From the NCBI RefSeq assembly GCF_036373705.1, contig NC_089867.1, positions 21,782,323-21,846,322 on the forward strand: DNA of 64,000 nucleotides, given 5' to 3'. The notes below the pieces were generated by a model that saw nothing but the letters and a program-made list of their open reading frames with translations, was not told where the DNA came from and did not search any database. Made by a program: the position numbers and the translations under genes. Of this stretch, positions 13,848-36,913 are shown in pieces; within the stretch, counting starts at the first letter, position 1; each line of letters starts with the position of its first letter. The DNA comes from Amia ocellicauda. Lineage: Eukaryota; Chordata; Actinopteri; Amiiformes; Amiidae.

Positions 13848-14037
13848 CAGTGGTTTTCAAACCGGTCCTGGAGTACCCCCTGCCCGGCTGGTTTTCGTTC
13901 CAACTGAGGTCTTAATTACTTAATTAAATTAAATATTTTTATTAGTTAAATTAAGGATTCAATTAAACAATGAAGAGCTCGGTTGGAACACAAAACAGCA
14001 GGACTGGGGAACTCCAGGACCAGTTTGAAAACCACTG
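13848..14037. mobile_element. Non-autonomous hAT-type MITE (fold-back element)
   Basis: Begins CAGTGGTTTTCAAAC and ends with the reverse complement GTTTGAAAACCACTG. Inverted repeats of about 60-70 bp, including CTGGAGT and GTTCCAAC blocks, face each other around an AT-rich centre. The 8 bases on the left (CTCTATAA, 13840-13847) and right (CTCTATAC, 14038-14045) agree at 7 of 8, as expected of an 8-bp hAT target duplication. CAGTG...CACTG termini fit hAT. No transposase is encoded, so it would have depended on an autonomous relative. Confidence 0.85.
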
Positions 14038-14045
14038 CTCTATAC

Positions 14046-16084
14046 TATTAATTCCACAAATGTTGTGATTCACACTCGATATTTCACTGAATTTAAAATC
14101 TCTCTCTCTTTTTTTATATATGCACACCCAGTTTAATAAAGGAATGTGAAACTGTATCAAAGTGTTCAATGTTAATGACTCACCTTGAGCCCCCCAATTC
14201 CATCTTATTAATATAGCACGACATATTGGCGCAAAAGAAACTTGGTATCACCTTCTTTCTGCCGTTCATTAATTCATTTCCCCTTTGATCTGATGCAGTT
14301 GCCTGCTAAGCAATAGGAGATGGGCCAAGTGGTGCACAGAGTACTGCAGGCCTGTCATCTTCTGGTACACTGAGCATTTGGGAAGTAATCTGAGATTTGT
14401 CTTTCAAGACGGCTGTTTCTGATTCCAACGGGTGTGTCAGAAGGGAAGGGTTGAACTGACACCATTATGGATTTTCTACACATAGAGATTCACTTAAAAA
14501 CACGTCTTTAACATACAAGATGATGAAAGCTTGAAGAGCAAATATCAGTGCTGTGAAAAATAAATCACCTGGTGCTGCAATAAGTGAAGATGTCAGTTAA
14601 GAAACACGTGAAGTAAATCATAATATAAAAACAGCCTTTAAATGAGGGAAGAGAGAGGATTCCTCATCATGATGTTTTTGAGATCCGGTTTCTCTCACAG
14701 CAGGTGAACTCGTATCTTCACAATTCTGCTTCTCTTCCAATCAAACTTTTTCATATCACGTGTAAGAAATTCTGGTTATGTAAAGATGTCCTTGCTTACT
14801 GTATCCCAGCCACAAATATCCATGTGGTATGAGAAAATGTTCTACTATGTGTGGATCACTGCTGGCACACGAGCCTGGAAGACGATCAAACTGCCCCCTC
14901 ACTTGACTGGAACGAGACTGAGCATCACTAACAGTCGGGCAAGGCTGGGGAGCATCTTCGGTACAAACCCGGGCTTCGATTGCATCCATAACCTCTCTTC
15001 TCCAAAATAAAAACACCATTAAAAAAAGCTAGTCAGGATATTTTAACAAAGATGTCCTCCGTGTAATTTGACCGTGGAAGTGTGGTTGCATACCTGATGT
15101 GGCAGATCCGCTGAAGTCTCTCTCGACATGATACCAGCGTCAATCTGGCCAAGCCCGAGCAGCACGCAGCGCCATCCGAGCACGCTCTGTAATCCCCCCG
15201 ATAAAACCACTGCGGACAAGAAGGAAATACGAGAAGCCGGCAGACCGAGCTGTACATCCCGTCTCTGAAACGTTATCATCTGAGTTATCGGTTTTTCCAT
15301 CCGTGGGCATTATGGCTCAACCTCTTTCGTATAGACTTCTTGGTCTTAGTCAATTTCAACCATGTGCCTAAAATATAAGACAAATGTCCAATTATACAGT
15401 ATTAACATTTTTAATAGTTTCATTCCAGTGTTGATCGGTGCTGGGGTGAGTGGAGTGGGGGCTGACATTTTATTTTCCACATTACAAGTAGGAAATTATA
15501 TCATGAATTCTATTAAGAACTAGTTTGTAATCAATTCTACCATATATTCCACACACACACACAGACATTAAGTTTCTTTTAAATAATGCACTTTTGTGCA
15601 TTTGGTTTCGCACTGCAAATGGGAAATTTAACAATCAATCAACTCTTATGAAATAGTCTTCTTTTTCCTATTAAAAATCCAATTATACTGAGGCTCAATC
15701 CCACTTCTGCAGTAGAGAAGCTCATGATTCTTAATAGGAAGCTCAGGATGATCCAGAGAGAAAAACAACACACCCAGTCTCCTTGCGGACGGCTTCCATA
15801 CGAACAGCTAGTGCTCTCGAATCCGGCCGTCCACCATGACCTGTCAAAAACAAGAACCATCCAAACTAACCTGCTCTTCACGAATAATTAATGTAAAATG
15901 GTCAACTTGTGGTTAAGTTCACGTGAGGCAAACATAGCATGTTGGTTTTCCTTACAACGTCAGAGAACTCATATGGATTATATATAAGACCACGCCCACC
16001 GAGTTTCTTGCATTTAAATGAGAATTTATTTCCACTTACCTACACAGCATACTCCAAACTGTTAAGGGGAAAAGTTTTAAAGGT
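14046..16084. other. Noncoding stretch
   Basis: No gene or repeat recognised beyond short CA/CT simple runs (for example about 15551-15564). Open frames at 14756-15300 on both strands lack domains and splice logic. Confidence 0.5.
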
Positions 16085-16243
16085 TACAAATTTTATTAAA
16101 ATACAAAACTGAAATATAATTGGATAAGTCTCCACCCCCGGGTTAATACTTGGTGGAAGCACCTTTGGCAACAATTACAGCTGCGAGTCTGTTGGGATCG
16201 GTCTCTGCCAACTTTGTACACCTAGATTTAGCAATATTTCACC

Positions 16244-16259
16244 ATTCTCCTTTATAACA
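16244..16259 (+). repeat. 16-bp target site duplication, left copy
   Basis: ATTCTCCTTTATAACA immediately left of the LINE; an identical copy flanks the other side. It belongs to the Tc1 transposase sequence. Confidence 0.93.
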
Positions 16260-19175
16260 CCTCCCTGCTCGATGACCCTCGTGTTATTAAGACCTTTAGC
16301 AGACGCCTCGAGGAGTGGAGGACCCTGAAGGACCTTTTTGATTCTCCCATAGAGTGGTGGGAGATGGTGAAGAAAAGAACCAAGGGCTACTTCATTCAGC
16401 TGGGGAAATGGAAAGCTCGTGAGAGGCAGGCGAGATATTCCCATCTAAACGCCCGCCTCCAGCGCCTGAGTCTTTTACAGCTCAGAGGCTTCGACCTAGC
16501 TGAGGAGGTGGCCCGGGTCAAACTGAGTCTCTCCGCCCTCTATCGGGAGGAGCAAGAGAAGATCAAGGTCCTTTCCAGGGTCCGCATCATGGAGGACGAT
16601 GAGAAATGCAGCCGCTTCTTCTTCAAGAAAACGAAGGAGAGGCGGCCTGCAATGTCCTCCATGATCGACTCCTCGGGGCAAGAGGTGGAGGGCAGAGAGG
16701 CTGTTGAGACAGTGGTGCGGGATTTCTACAGGGAGTTGTACGATCAGAAGGTGGTGGATCAAAATCTGATCCATCACTTTCTGTCCCTGTTGGAGTCCTG
16801 CAATGAGGGGGACGAGGAGGATCCAGAGATCACCACCACTGAACTCTCCCAGGTGATAAAGAGTCTTAACTCTGGAAGGACACCGGGTCCCGACGGGATC
16901 CCTGCTGAGTTCTATAAGATCTTTTGGGAGGTGCTTAAAGAAGATCTGGCCCAGGTCTTGGGGTCGATGTACAGAGAGGGCAGATTGGCCCCTTCTATGA
17001 AGAAGAGTATCCTCTCCCTTCTTCACAAGAAGGGAGACCAAAAAGATCTGAGGAACTGACGGCCGGTCAGCCTCCTGTGCACCGACTACAAGATACTGGC
17101 CAAAGCACTGACGCTCCGGCTGCAGCGGCCACTCCCTCAAGTCGTGGGTCGCGACCAGGTCTGTGGTGCCCGGGGGAGATCGGCGGCCGACAACGCCATG
17201 CTGCTCAGGGATGTCGTGGCCTACTCGAACGAGAGAGGGCTTCCCCTGGTCCTAATCAGCTTGGACCAGGAGAAAGCCTTCGACAGAGTGGGCCACGAAT
17301 ACCTGCAGCTCGTCATGGAGAGGATGGGTCTCGCTCTTGGCCTGAGGAAGTGGGTTAAGATCATCTACAGCGGTCTAAGCAGCAGGGTCCTTGTGAACCG
17401 CCACCTGACCGAACCATTTCCGGTCAGGTCGGGGGTCCGGCAGGGTTGTCCCCTGTCGGCCCTGCTGTACGTCCTCTGCTTGGAGCCGTTCATGCAGGCG
17501 ATCCGCCGGGACGTCCGGGTGACAGGTTTCCATCTCCCGGGTTCCGGCGGAGAGCAACTGAAGGCCCTGGCCTATATGGACGACGTGGCCATGGTTTGCA
17601 CGGACGCTCCGTCCGTGGCCAGGGTCGAGGAACTGCTGGACGGCTTCTGCAGGGCAACGGGGGCCGCTGTCAACAAGGCCAAGAGCGAGGTCTACCTCTC
17701 CAGGGCATGGCCTGTCGGCCGGGGCCCGCCGACCGTGTTCCCTGTGAAGCCGTCTGTCAAGGTTCTGGGGATCACGATCGACGGGACCAACACGGGCACC
17801 CGGAGCTGGGAGGAGGCCATAGCGAAGGTCCAAAAGAAGATCCACGGCTGGAGCACAAGGACCTTGACGATGGCTGGTAAGGTGCTGGTCGTAAAGGCCA
17901 TTCTCTTCCCGATACTCCTCTACGTAGGAATGATCTTCCCCCCAGACAAGGTCATCGCAAAATTAGTGACCTGAATTATATTTCGGTTTGTCTGGGGGAG
18001 CAAAATGGAGAGGCTGAAAAGAGTGCAGATGGTGAAGGGTACCCTGGATGGAGGCAGGGGGGTCCCGGACGTTGTGCGGCTGATAAAGGCGCAGGGGCTG
18101 GCCTATGTGGTCAAGAACATCCAGGCTGCTGGCAAGAAAGTGAGTTTCATGAACCGCTTTTATTTTGACAGCAGCCTGAGACCATTCGGCCTCTGCGCCA
18201 TGGATAACACCAGGCCGCACTCGTGGGATCCCCCGCCGTTCTACAGGGCACTCCGAGCCTTTGCGCTCGAAGTAGGCCTCCATAAAGTCGTGCTGGCCTC
18301 CTGGGATTATAAGACCATCTGTAGCCAGATGAGATCTACCCAGGAGACCAGCCGGATAGAAGATTTCCCTCCCGAAACCTGCCGGTTTATCTGGGCTAAC
18401 GCTACGCACGTTTGCCTCACGAATACGCAGAAAGATGTCTCCTGGATGGCTGTGAGTCGGTGTCTCCCCACCCAAGTGTTCATGCACAGAAGGGGCATAG
18501 CTCCTTATGACACACTTGTCATCGCGCGGAAGGGCATGGTGCTCGTAAGGGACTATGTCAATCTGGAGGTCCATCAGAGGGGCAAGGAGGAAGCCTACAA
18601 GATCTGGCACATAAGAGATCTGGGGGAGCTCAGGATCCCATGATGGGACCCACCTCCGGGGACGGTCAGTTCCCCCTGCTGGAGCCCGAGTCCAAGATCT
18701 TTTAAATATTTTATGGATGATTGTTTTTAAAACTATTTTAAAAATGAATCTTAATTGTTTTTAAAGATTTAGTTTTTAAATCACTAATTGTTTAGGGGTT
18801 TTTTGGTTTAGTTTTGTTATATTCCTTTGTCAAATACATTGTCTGTCTTGGATTTAATTTTAAATGCATTGGACCTTTTTTGTTTGTTTTTTATTTTTAC
18901 CTTTTTAATTGTTTCTTTATTTTGTCCAATGCATTTTCAGTTATTTTCAATGTATTTGACTTTTATGTTGGTGAGCAGTTTTGTTTCAATCACATTTGTT
19001 TTGTTGTTTTGGGCACGTTTATTTTAAGTTAATTGTTTTGTTTTTCGTTAAAATCACAAAGATTTTAAAAATTTTAAGTGATTTTAAGAATTGATTTTTA
19101 AAGATTTTAATCATAAGTATTAAAAAATTGAATTGTTTTTATGTAAATGTAAAATACTACACCCAATAAAATAGT
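16260..19175 (+). mobile_element. 5'-truncated non-LTR retrotransposon (Tx1/L1-like LINE)
   Basis: Plus-strand LINE bounded by perfect 16-bp direct repeats. It begins inside ORF2 (the endonuclease is missing), carries reverse transcriptase and the C-terminal region, then a T-rich 3' UTR of about 530 bases ending near AATAAAATAGT with no clear poly-A tail. Wording such as LDQEKAFDRV and GVRQGCPLSALLYVLCLEPF is typical of Tx1-group elements in the L1 superfamily; clade assignment is inference. Confidence 0.9.
16262..18643 (+). pseudogene. LINE ORF2 reverse transcriptase, two in-frame stops
   Basis: One frame stays open from the 5' truncation to a final TGA at 18641-18643, interrupted only by TGA at 17057-17059 (in the LRN-x-RPVSLL block) and TGA at 17972-17974 (before IIFRFVWGS). 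RT landmarks in order: TPGPDGIPAEFYK (about 16880), LDQEKAFD (about 17262-17285), RQGCPLSALLY (about 17440) and the catalytic YMDD box (about 17573-17584). The usual box here is YADD, so YMDD is slightly unusual. Few disabling changes suggest a fairly recent insertion. Endonuclease and ORF1 are absent. Confidence 0.9.
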
Positions 19176-19191
19176 ATTCTCCTTTATAACA
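19176..19191 (+). repeat. 16-bp target site duplication, right copy
   Basis: ATTCTCCTTTATAACA directly after the LINE 3' end, identical to the left copy, after which Tc1 transposase sequence resumes. Confidence 0.93.
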
Positions 19192-20250
19192 TTGTTCAAG
19201 CTCTGTCAGGTTCCTTGGGGAGCGTTGATGGACAGCAATCTTCAAGTCATGCCACAATTTTTTGATTGGCTTTAGGTTGGGGCTCTGACTGGGGCCACTC
19301 AAGGAGATTTACTTTTTGTTCCTTAGCCACTCCAGTGAAGATTTGGCTGTGTGCTTCGGGTCATTGTCATTCTGAACAGTGAACTTCAGTCCCAGTTTCA
19401 GTTTTCTTGCAGAGGGCAGCAGGTTTTCCTCAAGGACTTTTCTGTACTTCGCTCCATTCATTTTCCCCATCTACTCTGACAAGTGCCCCAGTCCCAGCCA
19501 ATGAGAAACATCTCTATAACACGATGCTGCACCACCATGCTTCACAATAGGGATGGTGATCTTTGGGTGATGGGCTGTGTTGGGTTTGCGCCAAACATAA
19601 ACGCTTTGCATTTTGGCCAGAAAGTTCCACTTCAGTTTCGACACATTTTGGCCACATGTCTACAGAACCTCCGGAGTGTTTGGGTGGGCTTTCTTGAGAA
19701 ATGGATTCCTTCTTGCCACCCTACCTTACAGGCCGGATTAGTGGAGGGCTTGTGATATTATTGTCACATGCACATTTTGACCAGTCTAGGCCATAAAAGC
19801 TCTTGTAAAGTAGCCTTTCGCCTCTCTGATCAGTGTCCTTGCTCAGTCATCCAGTTTGGAGGGATGTTCTGATCTAGACAGGGTCTTGGAGATGCCATAC
19901 ACCCTCCACTTCTTTATAATCATCTTGCCCAAGGGACGTACAGTGCATTTTATTGTATTTTTATGTTTTTTATACCCATCCCCTGCTCTGCACCTTTCAA
20001 CAACTTTGTCCCAGAGTTCTTCTGAAAGCTTCTTGGTGCTCATGGGTGAGTCTTTGCTTTGAAATGCACGGCCCAACAGAGGGAACCAGAAGGAACGGCT
20101 GAATTTCTTCTGAAATCATGTCAATCACTACAATTTAACAGAGCTGGAGCCCACTTAACTTGGCCTGTGACACTGAAGGTGATTTCTTACACCTGAGCTA
20201 ATTTAGGATTGCTGTTACAAAGGAGGGTGGACACATACCAGAAACAAACA

Positions 20251-23200
20251 TACCAAAACTAAACCAAAGCAAGGAGGAAACAAACCGGCATTGAATGATT
20301 TCTTTCCATTTCACCCTTCAGTGCCTCACTCGAGCAAGATGAGACACTGCTTTAATATTCCAGATCCATTTCATAAAACAAGAAAAAAGGAGGCTGATGC
20401 AGTACAGCACCTCCAGCTAAATAAAGTTAGAAATGGAGCAATTAAGTTGGAAAGAAAAAGCTGCCATTCAGCAGAAACGTGCAGGTGGCTGGAGACAGAC
20501 CCCCCGCCTGCCCCGTTGCGCTCTTATCGGTGTGCTCTTATCGGTGTGCTCCTCCCCGGCGCGGGGCTTCGGCGCACGCTGCGCTCATTACGATCCGCCG
20601 CCGCCCTGGGCCGCGTGCTGCTTTGATGGTGGCGCGGCAGCCGGCACCGCGGGTGTCGTGGGGCCTGTGCGCGGATCTGCTTCCCGGGCACCCGCTGCCT
20701 GCTGGGGAAGCAGAGTGGGAGTGCCGTCGTTCTCTAGCGCCCCGCGGCCCCGGCCCCCCGCTTCCCTCCCGAGATGCAAAGCGACCGCAAAGCAAACCAG
20801 ATGAGGAGGGAGACGGCCAGAAGATGCAGCCATGAAAAATAACACATTTTCTGTCATGCTATTGCCACCAGTTTGTGTTGCGTTTCTCTCTTTTTGTGCC
20901 ACTGAGAAAAAAAAAAAAAAAAAAGCTAACACAGCTCCTCACGGATTCTCCACATCTGCCTGTCTTTGTCCCCGGCCTTAAGCACTTCTGGGAAAGTGTG
21001 CCAAAGGGTGACATGGTATTCAAGTGTGCTTTGACTCCTGTGGTTTCCTCCCTTAAGAACAGCAAATTGCTTTAACCTGCATCCGTGACCCGATTTGAAC
21101 ATCGAAAGGTTCAAAAAGCCCAGATCATTCACTTAATCCCACAGGGGCTTGGGCTACTCCGAGCCCCAATATAAATTTCCTCTTCAACAAAAAAAAACTT
21201 TTGAAGAAGTAAGAATACGGCGCCACATGGCGATGTGCGTTATGGTTCAGTACTATTTGCAAACAGGACTGGATTGTCAACATTATTCCAGCATGACTCG
21301 CAAGTCTAAACAGTCGCTCAAAATGTGAAAAGGTTGAGCAGTAATATACCAAGACACCACATTTTTGGAGTGAAGACATTTAAAAATATATTTGACATTT
21401 AAATACATGTGATTGTCAAAGAACAGCTGATTTTTTTATTTTTACACAAACACTAAATCTTAAAATAAACATCTCAAGATACATGAAATGAATTGTATAT
21501 ATATGTACACACTTACAGTATATATACATATATATATAATGATTATACAGAATCTCACTAGGTGAGCGCACAAAGGTTGCAACAAAGCTTTTGACAACTT
21601 CCAGTATTTATTAATTTTGTTTGAAGAAAATTATTTTAACACCAGATTTCGTCGTCTTTGAAATTACAGAAACCCATCCAAACTTTTGCCAACCTCTGCC
21701 AACCACCGGACGATATTTATATATGCTATCTTATTGCTTTGCTCACAAAATTTGGAAAAAACACATCCTTGGTGCTATGCAAGCTTTGTTCTTCACTGCT
21801 GCGATACAAAAAATACATTTCATCGCTGTGCGCATGGAACGGACATGGCCTTTCGGATTTCAAGTCTGTAACGCTGCTTTGAAAAGACGACGAACGGCCG
21901 ACGCTTCCCCCGAATCCGGAGCGAACCCGGCAGAGAGATCGAGGCAACACTGCCCTGCGCGCAGCGTGGAGCTTATCAAGACTTTCAGAGCCCGAGATTA
22001 AAGTGCTGTGACCGTACTTTGGAAACACGCATGCAAACGAAGATGAAAGACAAACGAGAGCTCAACAGTCTTAATTTGGAGATAGAAGCACCAATTAGCT
22101 TTTGTTACTTAAAAAAAGAAAAATCCCTGGAGAGACAAGTGCTACTGTTAGATAGTAAGAGAGCAGACTGACATTGAACGAACACACACATGGCTTTGTG
22201 AGTCTTTCCCTTTGTGAGCGTGGAAGAAAGAACCCCCCCCAGAAGTATTACAACTAGAAGATGTATATAGGGACACACTGGCACCTAGCAGCCATTAAGA
22301 AAACTGAACAAATCCCGTTCTCTTGTGAGGGGGCATGCTTAGATTCATTTAAACAATGAAGACCATGACCCATGACAGATCACCAGGTAACCAGACCAGC
22401 TCTTCTCTGCTTTGGTTTGAATGTCTCCTTTGATGGGAAGACCCCTACGTGGACTGCAAAATCGGTGCCCCCCCGAAGACTGCACTACGGACACTAAGTC
22501 ACTTTTAAAGCTCCTCACAATCCCTACAGTTCCATAAAACCCCACTTCCCAGGCAGGCACAGGAAAAGCGGACAAACTGAACCCAAACCACTAATACAAG
22601 GAATTCAACTTCAATAAAGAGAACAAAAAAATTCCTGCCGATATGAAAACATTCAGCATCTCATACACTGAAGAATAATCTCTCTCATCTTTCTTTACAC
22701 ACTGGAAGAAAATGTTGAAACCACTTTACATCAGATCAATTACTGAAAGCTCGAAGGCACGTTAACCAGTAAAAACGGTATGTTTACAGAGGACAGTCAG
22801 ATTTCAAAAGCCTCTCTTGGGAACGAGACGCAGGAACGAAAGCATCATCCGAGAGAAGGAGGACCAACGATAGAAGGACGACCTGCGCATTTCTGAACGA
22901 GACACCGCGGGGCGAAAGCGGAATCGCATTGGATGAGTAACTGCCGATACAGAGCGCGCACGTAGGACCGGACTGAGACGGATCCTGAAAACGTGACGTG
23001 GCAGCAGCTAAAGAAAAGCGAGATTTTGGACGGGACTGGATGTCAATGGCAGTATTGTAGCAACAGCAGCAGCAAATTAAACCCCATAACACTGATTCAG
23101 ATTTGGTGTATTTGATGAAAGAGCAGAAAATAAGATCCCTTTTGAAAGCATATGCCAAGCAAGCCGGCACAGGACTCCAATCTCGCTCACTCTCGAATTC

Positions 23201-23471
23201 TGCACTACATCCACACGGTTGATTTTGTCTGTCATCGTTTTTTTGGTTTGCTTTTAGCTTCCCGTTGGAGAAACGAAACTAAACTAATCCCTTATTAATG
23301 ATCAGATCCTCAAGACCATTTCTTTTCCCCCTTCGTGATTAAAAAACAAAAACCTGAATAAAAGGAATCGAAAGAATAGGTCCTTTGCACACTTGCCTGG
23401 CCCTTCCTAACCCCCCACCTCGTTCCTTCGACAAATCAGAGCGTGTGAGCGTGTGTGCGCGTGCGTGTCCA
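20251..23471. other. Noncoding region downstream of pank4
   Basis: No gene recognised. The right part should include the pank4 3' UTR. TTTATT (AATAAA on the minus strand) at about 21433 and 21607 are candidate polyadenylation signals, but nothing closer is convincing. It also contains a poly-A run at 20906-20923 and TA-rich repeats at 21498-21540. I looked for PLCH2 exons, expected here from human synteny, and saw none. Confidence 0.45.
20510..20790. promoter_or_regulatory. Strongly GC/CpG-rich island
   Basis: The most CpG-dense patch of the left 23 kb (CCCCGGCGCGGGGC, GCCGCCGCCCTGGGCCGCG). All six frames are partly open and no product is recognised. It may be the distant draxin promoter/noncoding first exon or an orphan island. 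Confidence 0.4.
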
Positions 23472-33978
<10,507 letters not shown>

Positions 33979-33987
<9 letters not shown>

Positions 33988-34045
33988 CTTGGTTATTTGC
34001 CTTGGAAACCGTACGCCGGGGGCGACCTGCTGACGTATGACGTTA
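33979..34045 (-). promoter_or_regulatory. pank4 core promoter/start element: YY1-like site at the ATG plus CRE-like sites
   Basis: On the minus strand the start codon lies within AAGATGGCGGCG (33990-33979), the YY1-type element seen at TATA-less housekeeping promoters; it also gives a good Kozak context. Upstream, TGACGTAT (34031-34038) and TGACGTTA (34038-34045) are CREB/ATF-like sites. No TATA box was seen. Confidence 0.55.
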
Positions 34046-34354
34046 AATACGCGACGTAGGACACGTCCCACTCGGGTGAAAGTTTTACATTTTATACGAC
34101 ACAAATAAAAATAAAGTTGGTCTTTAAAATAGGAACTCATTTGTATGCACACACACACATATATATTGCAGTCATATTTTGGTAAAAATAATACTTTTCA
34201 ATAATTTTATTTTAACTACAGCAGAACATGTCATAGTTCACAGTTCTCCCAATCGCGGTAAAAGAGTGACACCTAGTGCGAAAAAAATAAACTACACTTA
34301 CAGAACTGTGTGACTCTTCTGCCACCATTGGCATCTTATTGAGATTTCACTGTA

Positions 34355-35252
34355 CACCGATCAGCCATAACATTATGACCAGCTGCCTAATATTGTGTAG
34401 GTCCCCCTTTTGCCGCCAAAACAGCCCTGACCCGTCGAGGCATGGACTCCACTAGACCTCTGAAGGTGTGCTGTGGTATCTGACACCAAGACATTAGCAG
34501 CAGATCCTTTAAGTCCTGTAAGTTGCGAGGTGGGGCCTCCATGGATCGGACTTGTTTGTGCAGCACATCCCACAGATGGTCGATTGGATTGAGATCTGGG
34601 GAATTTGGAGGCCAAGTCAACACCTTGAACTCGTGATTCATCAGACCAGGCCCCCTTCTTCCATTGCTCCGTGGTCCAGTTCTGATGCTCATGTGCCCAT
34701 TGTAGGCGCTTTCGGCAGTGGACAGGGGTCAGCATGGGCACCCTGACTGGTCTGCGGCTACGCAGCTCCATACGCAACAAACTGCGATGCACTGTGTGTT
34801 CTGACACCTTTCTATCAGAACCAGCATTCACTTTTTCAGCAATTTGAGCTACAGTAGCTTGTCTGTTGGATTGGACCACACGTGCCAGCCTTCGCTCCCC
34901 ACGTGCATCAATGAGTCTTGGTCGCCCATGACCCTGTCGCCGGTTCACCGCTTTTCCTTCCTTGGACCACTTTTGATAGGTACTGACCACTGCAGACCGT
35001 CAACACCCCACAAGAGCTGCAGTTTTGGAGATGCTCTGACCCAGTCGTCTAGCCATCACAATGTGGCCCTTGTCAAAGTCGCTCAGATCCTTACGCTTGC
35101 CCATTTTTCCTGCTTCTAACACATCAACTTTGAGGACAAAATGTTAACTTCCTGCCTAATATATCCCACCCACTGACAGGTGCCATGATAACGAGATTAT
35201 CAGTGTTATTCACTTCACCTGTCGGTGGTCATAATGTTATAGCTGATCAGTG
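34355..35252 (-). mobile_element. Tc1-derived internal-deletion element, copy 2 (upstream of pank4)
   Basis: 898 bp, same orientation and architecture as the intron-3 copy, flanked by TA (34353-34354 and 35253-35254). The transposase would start at 35104 ([20 protein letters not shown]), has an in-frame TGA after ALVGC, and has the identical middle deletion (WSDES joined to GAGTTCAAGGTG). It starts about 370 bp upstream of the pank4 start codon, so it sits next to the promoter. Confidence 0.93.
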
Positions 35253-36029
35253 TAGACGTATATATTAATTTAGATATCCATATATATTAGAACAATGTAT
35301 AATATTTCTGCTATGTAATGTTATACAGTTCAATGGTGAATTTTAGCAAAAAAGATGAAGAGAGAAACAAAGAAAATGTATCTCACATCAATTTAATTTA
35401 ATTTGTTAGCCTTATTTCCCAAACCAGAGACTAGAGGAGCCACTCAGACTCCCTGTTTAGAAGAGTCATACAAACTATGGCTTTCGAGCAGCAGAATACG
35501 TCCCTCTGCCTGTATTCAATTATGGGGTTATGGGGCAGACAATAGAAAATTACAATTGCCCGTATGTAGCATGGGATTATAAACACCCTCTGAATAACAA
35601 TCGGACTGAGACGGACACAGAGACTACAGGCGAGCCATGTGTTCTTGCTTTTCCTTCCAGGTTCTCCCTTTGACAGGAGCCCTTCACACATGACTTACAG
35701 TAACAGTTCACATGAACAGACGTCTGTACTCGTCCAGCTGTGGCTGAAGAGACGCAAACCCAGGAGAGTTATACACTGAGAAAAAGAAAAGGAAAGGAAT
35801 TGAGTGTGACACTCAAATAGCCCCAAGCTGATATATGTTGAAGGTTTATTGGCTCTAGTGTCTACAATCTGACCCTTTCCTCAAACAAAAAAATATGAAA
35901 AAAAACTAAAAACCCCTTCCCACTCTGCTGCAGTCCCACCCTGCAGGTCTTTCCCAGGAGTGGAGAGTTTTCCTCGCCCGCTGAGCAGTGAGCAGCTGTC
36001 TGCACTGCCTTGTTGGGGCCCTGACTGAC

Positions 36030-36140
36030 CGGCAGCACAATGGCGCGATCAGACAACAGAGCTTCGCCCGCCGTTTACCACGGCACATGTCCATTGTGCT
36101 GCCCCTTCAATGCCCACAGTGGCAGAGAGTGTGGGAACCA
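36030..36140 (-). promoter_or_regulatory. Candidate Notch/SOX enhancer module D (single copy, reversed)
   Basis: Read on the minus strand: TTCCCACA (36137-36130, CSL/RBPJ type), a 32-bp gap, ACAATGG (36097-36091, SOX type), a 47-bp gap, then CCATTGTG (36043-36036, inverted SOX). The order and spacing match modules A, C and E. It differs from them in having GTAAAC instead of a TTAG core. Confidence 0.6.
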
Positions 36141-36913
36141 CGCGGGGTGGCTCTACTCACAGACTGGGTAGCAGTTGGCAGAATAAAGAGAATGGCATTA
36201 ATTGAGAGCGCTTTCCTGGCTGGCAGACTCAGATGAGGAGGTAACCAGCGGCCGTTAAGACAATGACTGGGGTCGGTCAGTCTAATACACTGCATGCCAA
36301 TGGCAGGATATATCAGTATATTGTCCACAGCGATGTCGTGCCACTCTTGGGCAGGGGCCGGTTATTGGGGGCCACAGCTGTGGGCAGTAAGGGCTGTGCA
36401 GAGATACGGTGGCACAGTAGCTTGGCTCGGGTCTCCTATCTGACTCGCTGCCAGAACAGAAACTGACACATCTGGAATAGGGGAGGAGACAGACACATCT
36501 GGACCAAGGACGGAAGGTGGTTTAGTCTTCACGGCTCAGTGGCACAACATTACAGTCAGTTGGGGTAGCAGTGCCAGAATGATAAAGATACATAAAGTTT
36601 AATTATAATCGATGAATCTAAGTTCCACACCATTAAATTTAACATCCTGGAGCTGAAGGAGAATTAGGCAGAGCTCAGAAGGTCAATTTAAGATTAAATG
36701 CTGGATTAAACTGGAATTTAGAATCTCCCAGCTATGTTTAATTACGCCCAGACGTTCAAAAAACAAATAAAATAGTATTACTATCTATATGTGTGTGTAT
36801 GTTTTTACATGTTGCAGAGGTGCAGTTGTTCCGCTAACATCTGGCAGGAGCACAGCTGCGCAGACCCCCCCCCAGCTCATTATCCTCTGCCTTGTGAGAG
36901 TGCGCTTGATGGA

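Larger units (their letters stand above)
16143..20043 (-). pseudogene. Tc1-like transposase pseudogene, interrupted
   Basis: The N-terminus starts at 20043 (MSTKKLSEELWDKVVERC), followed by a GYKK block and IIKKWRVYGISKTLSR, the typical paired-type DNA-binding region. Nearer the middle lies SQSPNLKPIKKLWHDLK, the segment around the last catalytic acidic residue of DD34E transposases, and HQRSPRNL. After the LINE, the C-terminal end resumes (RCTKLAETDPNRLAAVIVAK) and stops at 16145-16143. Frames shift between blocks and the LINE separates the last part, so it is non-functional. Confidence 0.8.
16085..20250 (-). mobile_element. Degenerate Tc1/mariner-like transposon split by a LINE insertion
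   Basis: Two pieces, about 16085-16259 and 19176-20250, become continuous when the LINE between them is removed. On the minus strand they read as a Tc1-type transposase. Both outer ends carry a related GTCTCCACCCCC / GTGTCCACCCTCC motif in inverted orientation, consistent with terminal inverted repeats. The exact outer ends and TA duplications could not be fixed, so the limits are approximate. Confidence 0.75.

Noticed and set aside
20251-23471. Search for PLCH2 exons, the usual tail-to-tail neighbour of PANK4 in human
   Set aside because: No PLC catalytic, C2 or other PLCH2-like peptide seen in any frame.
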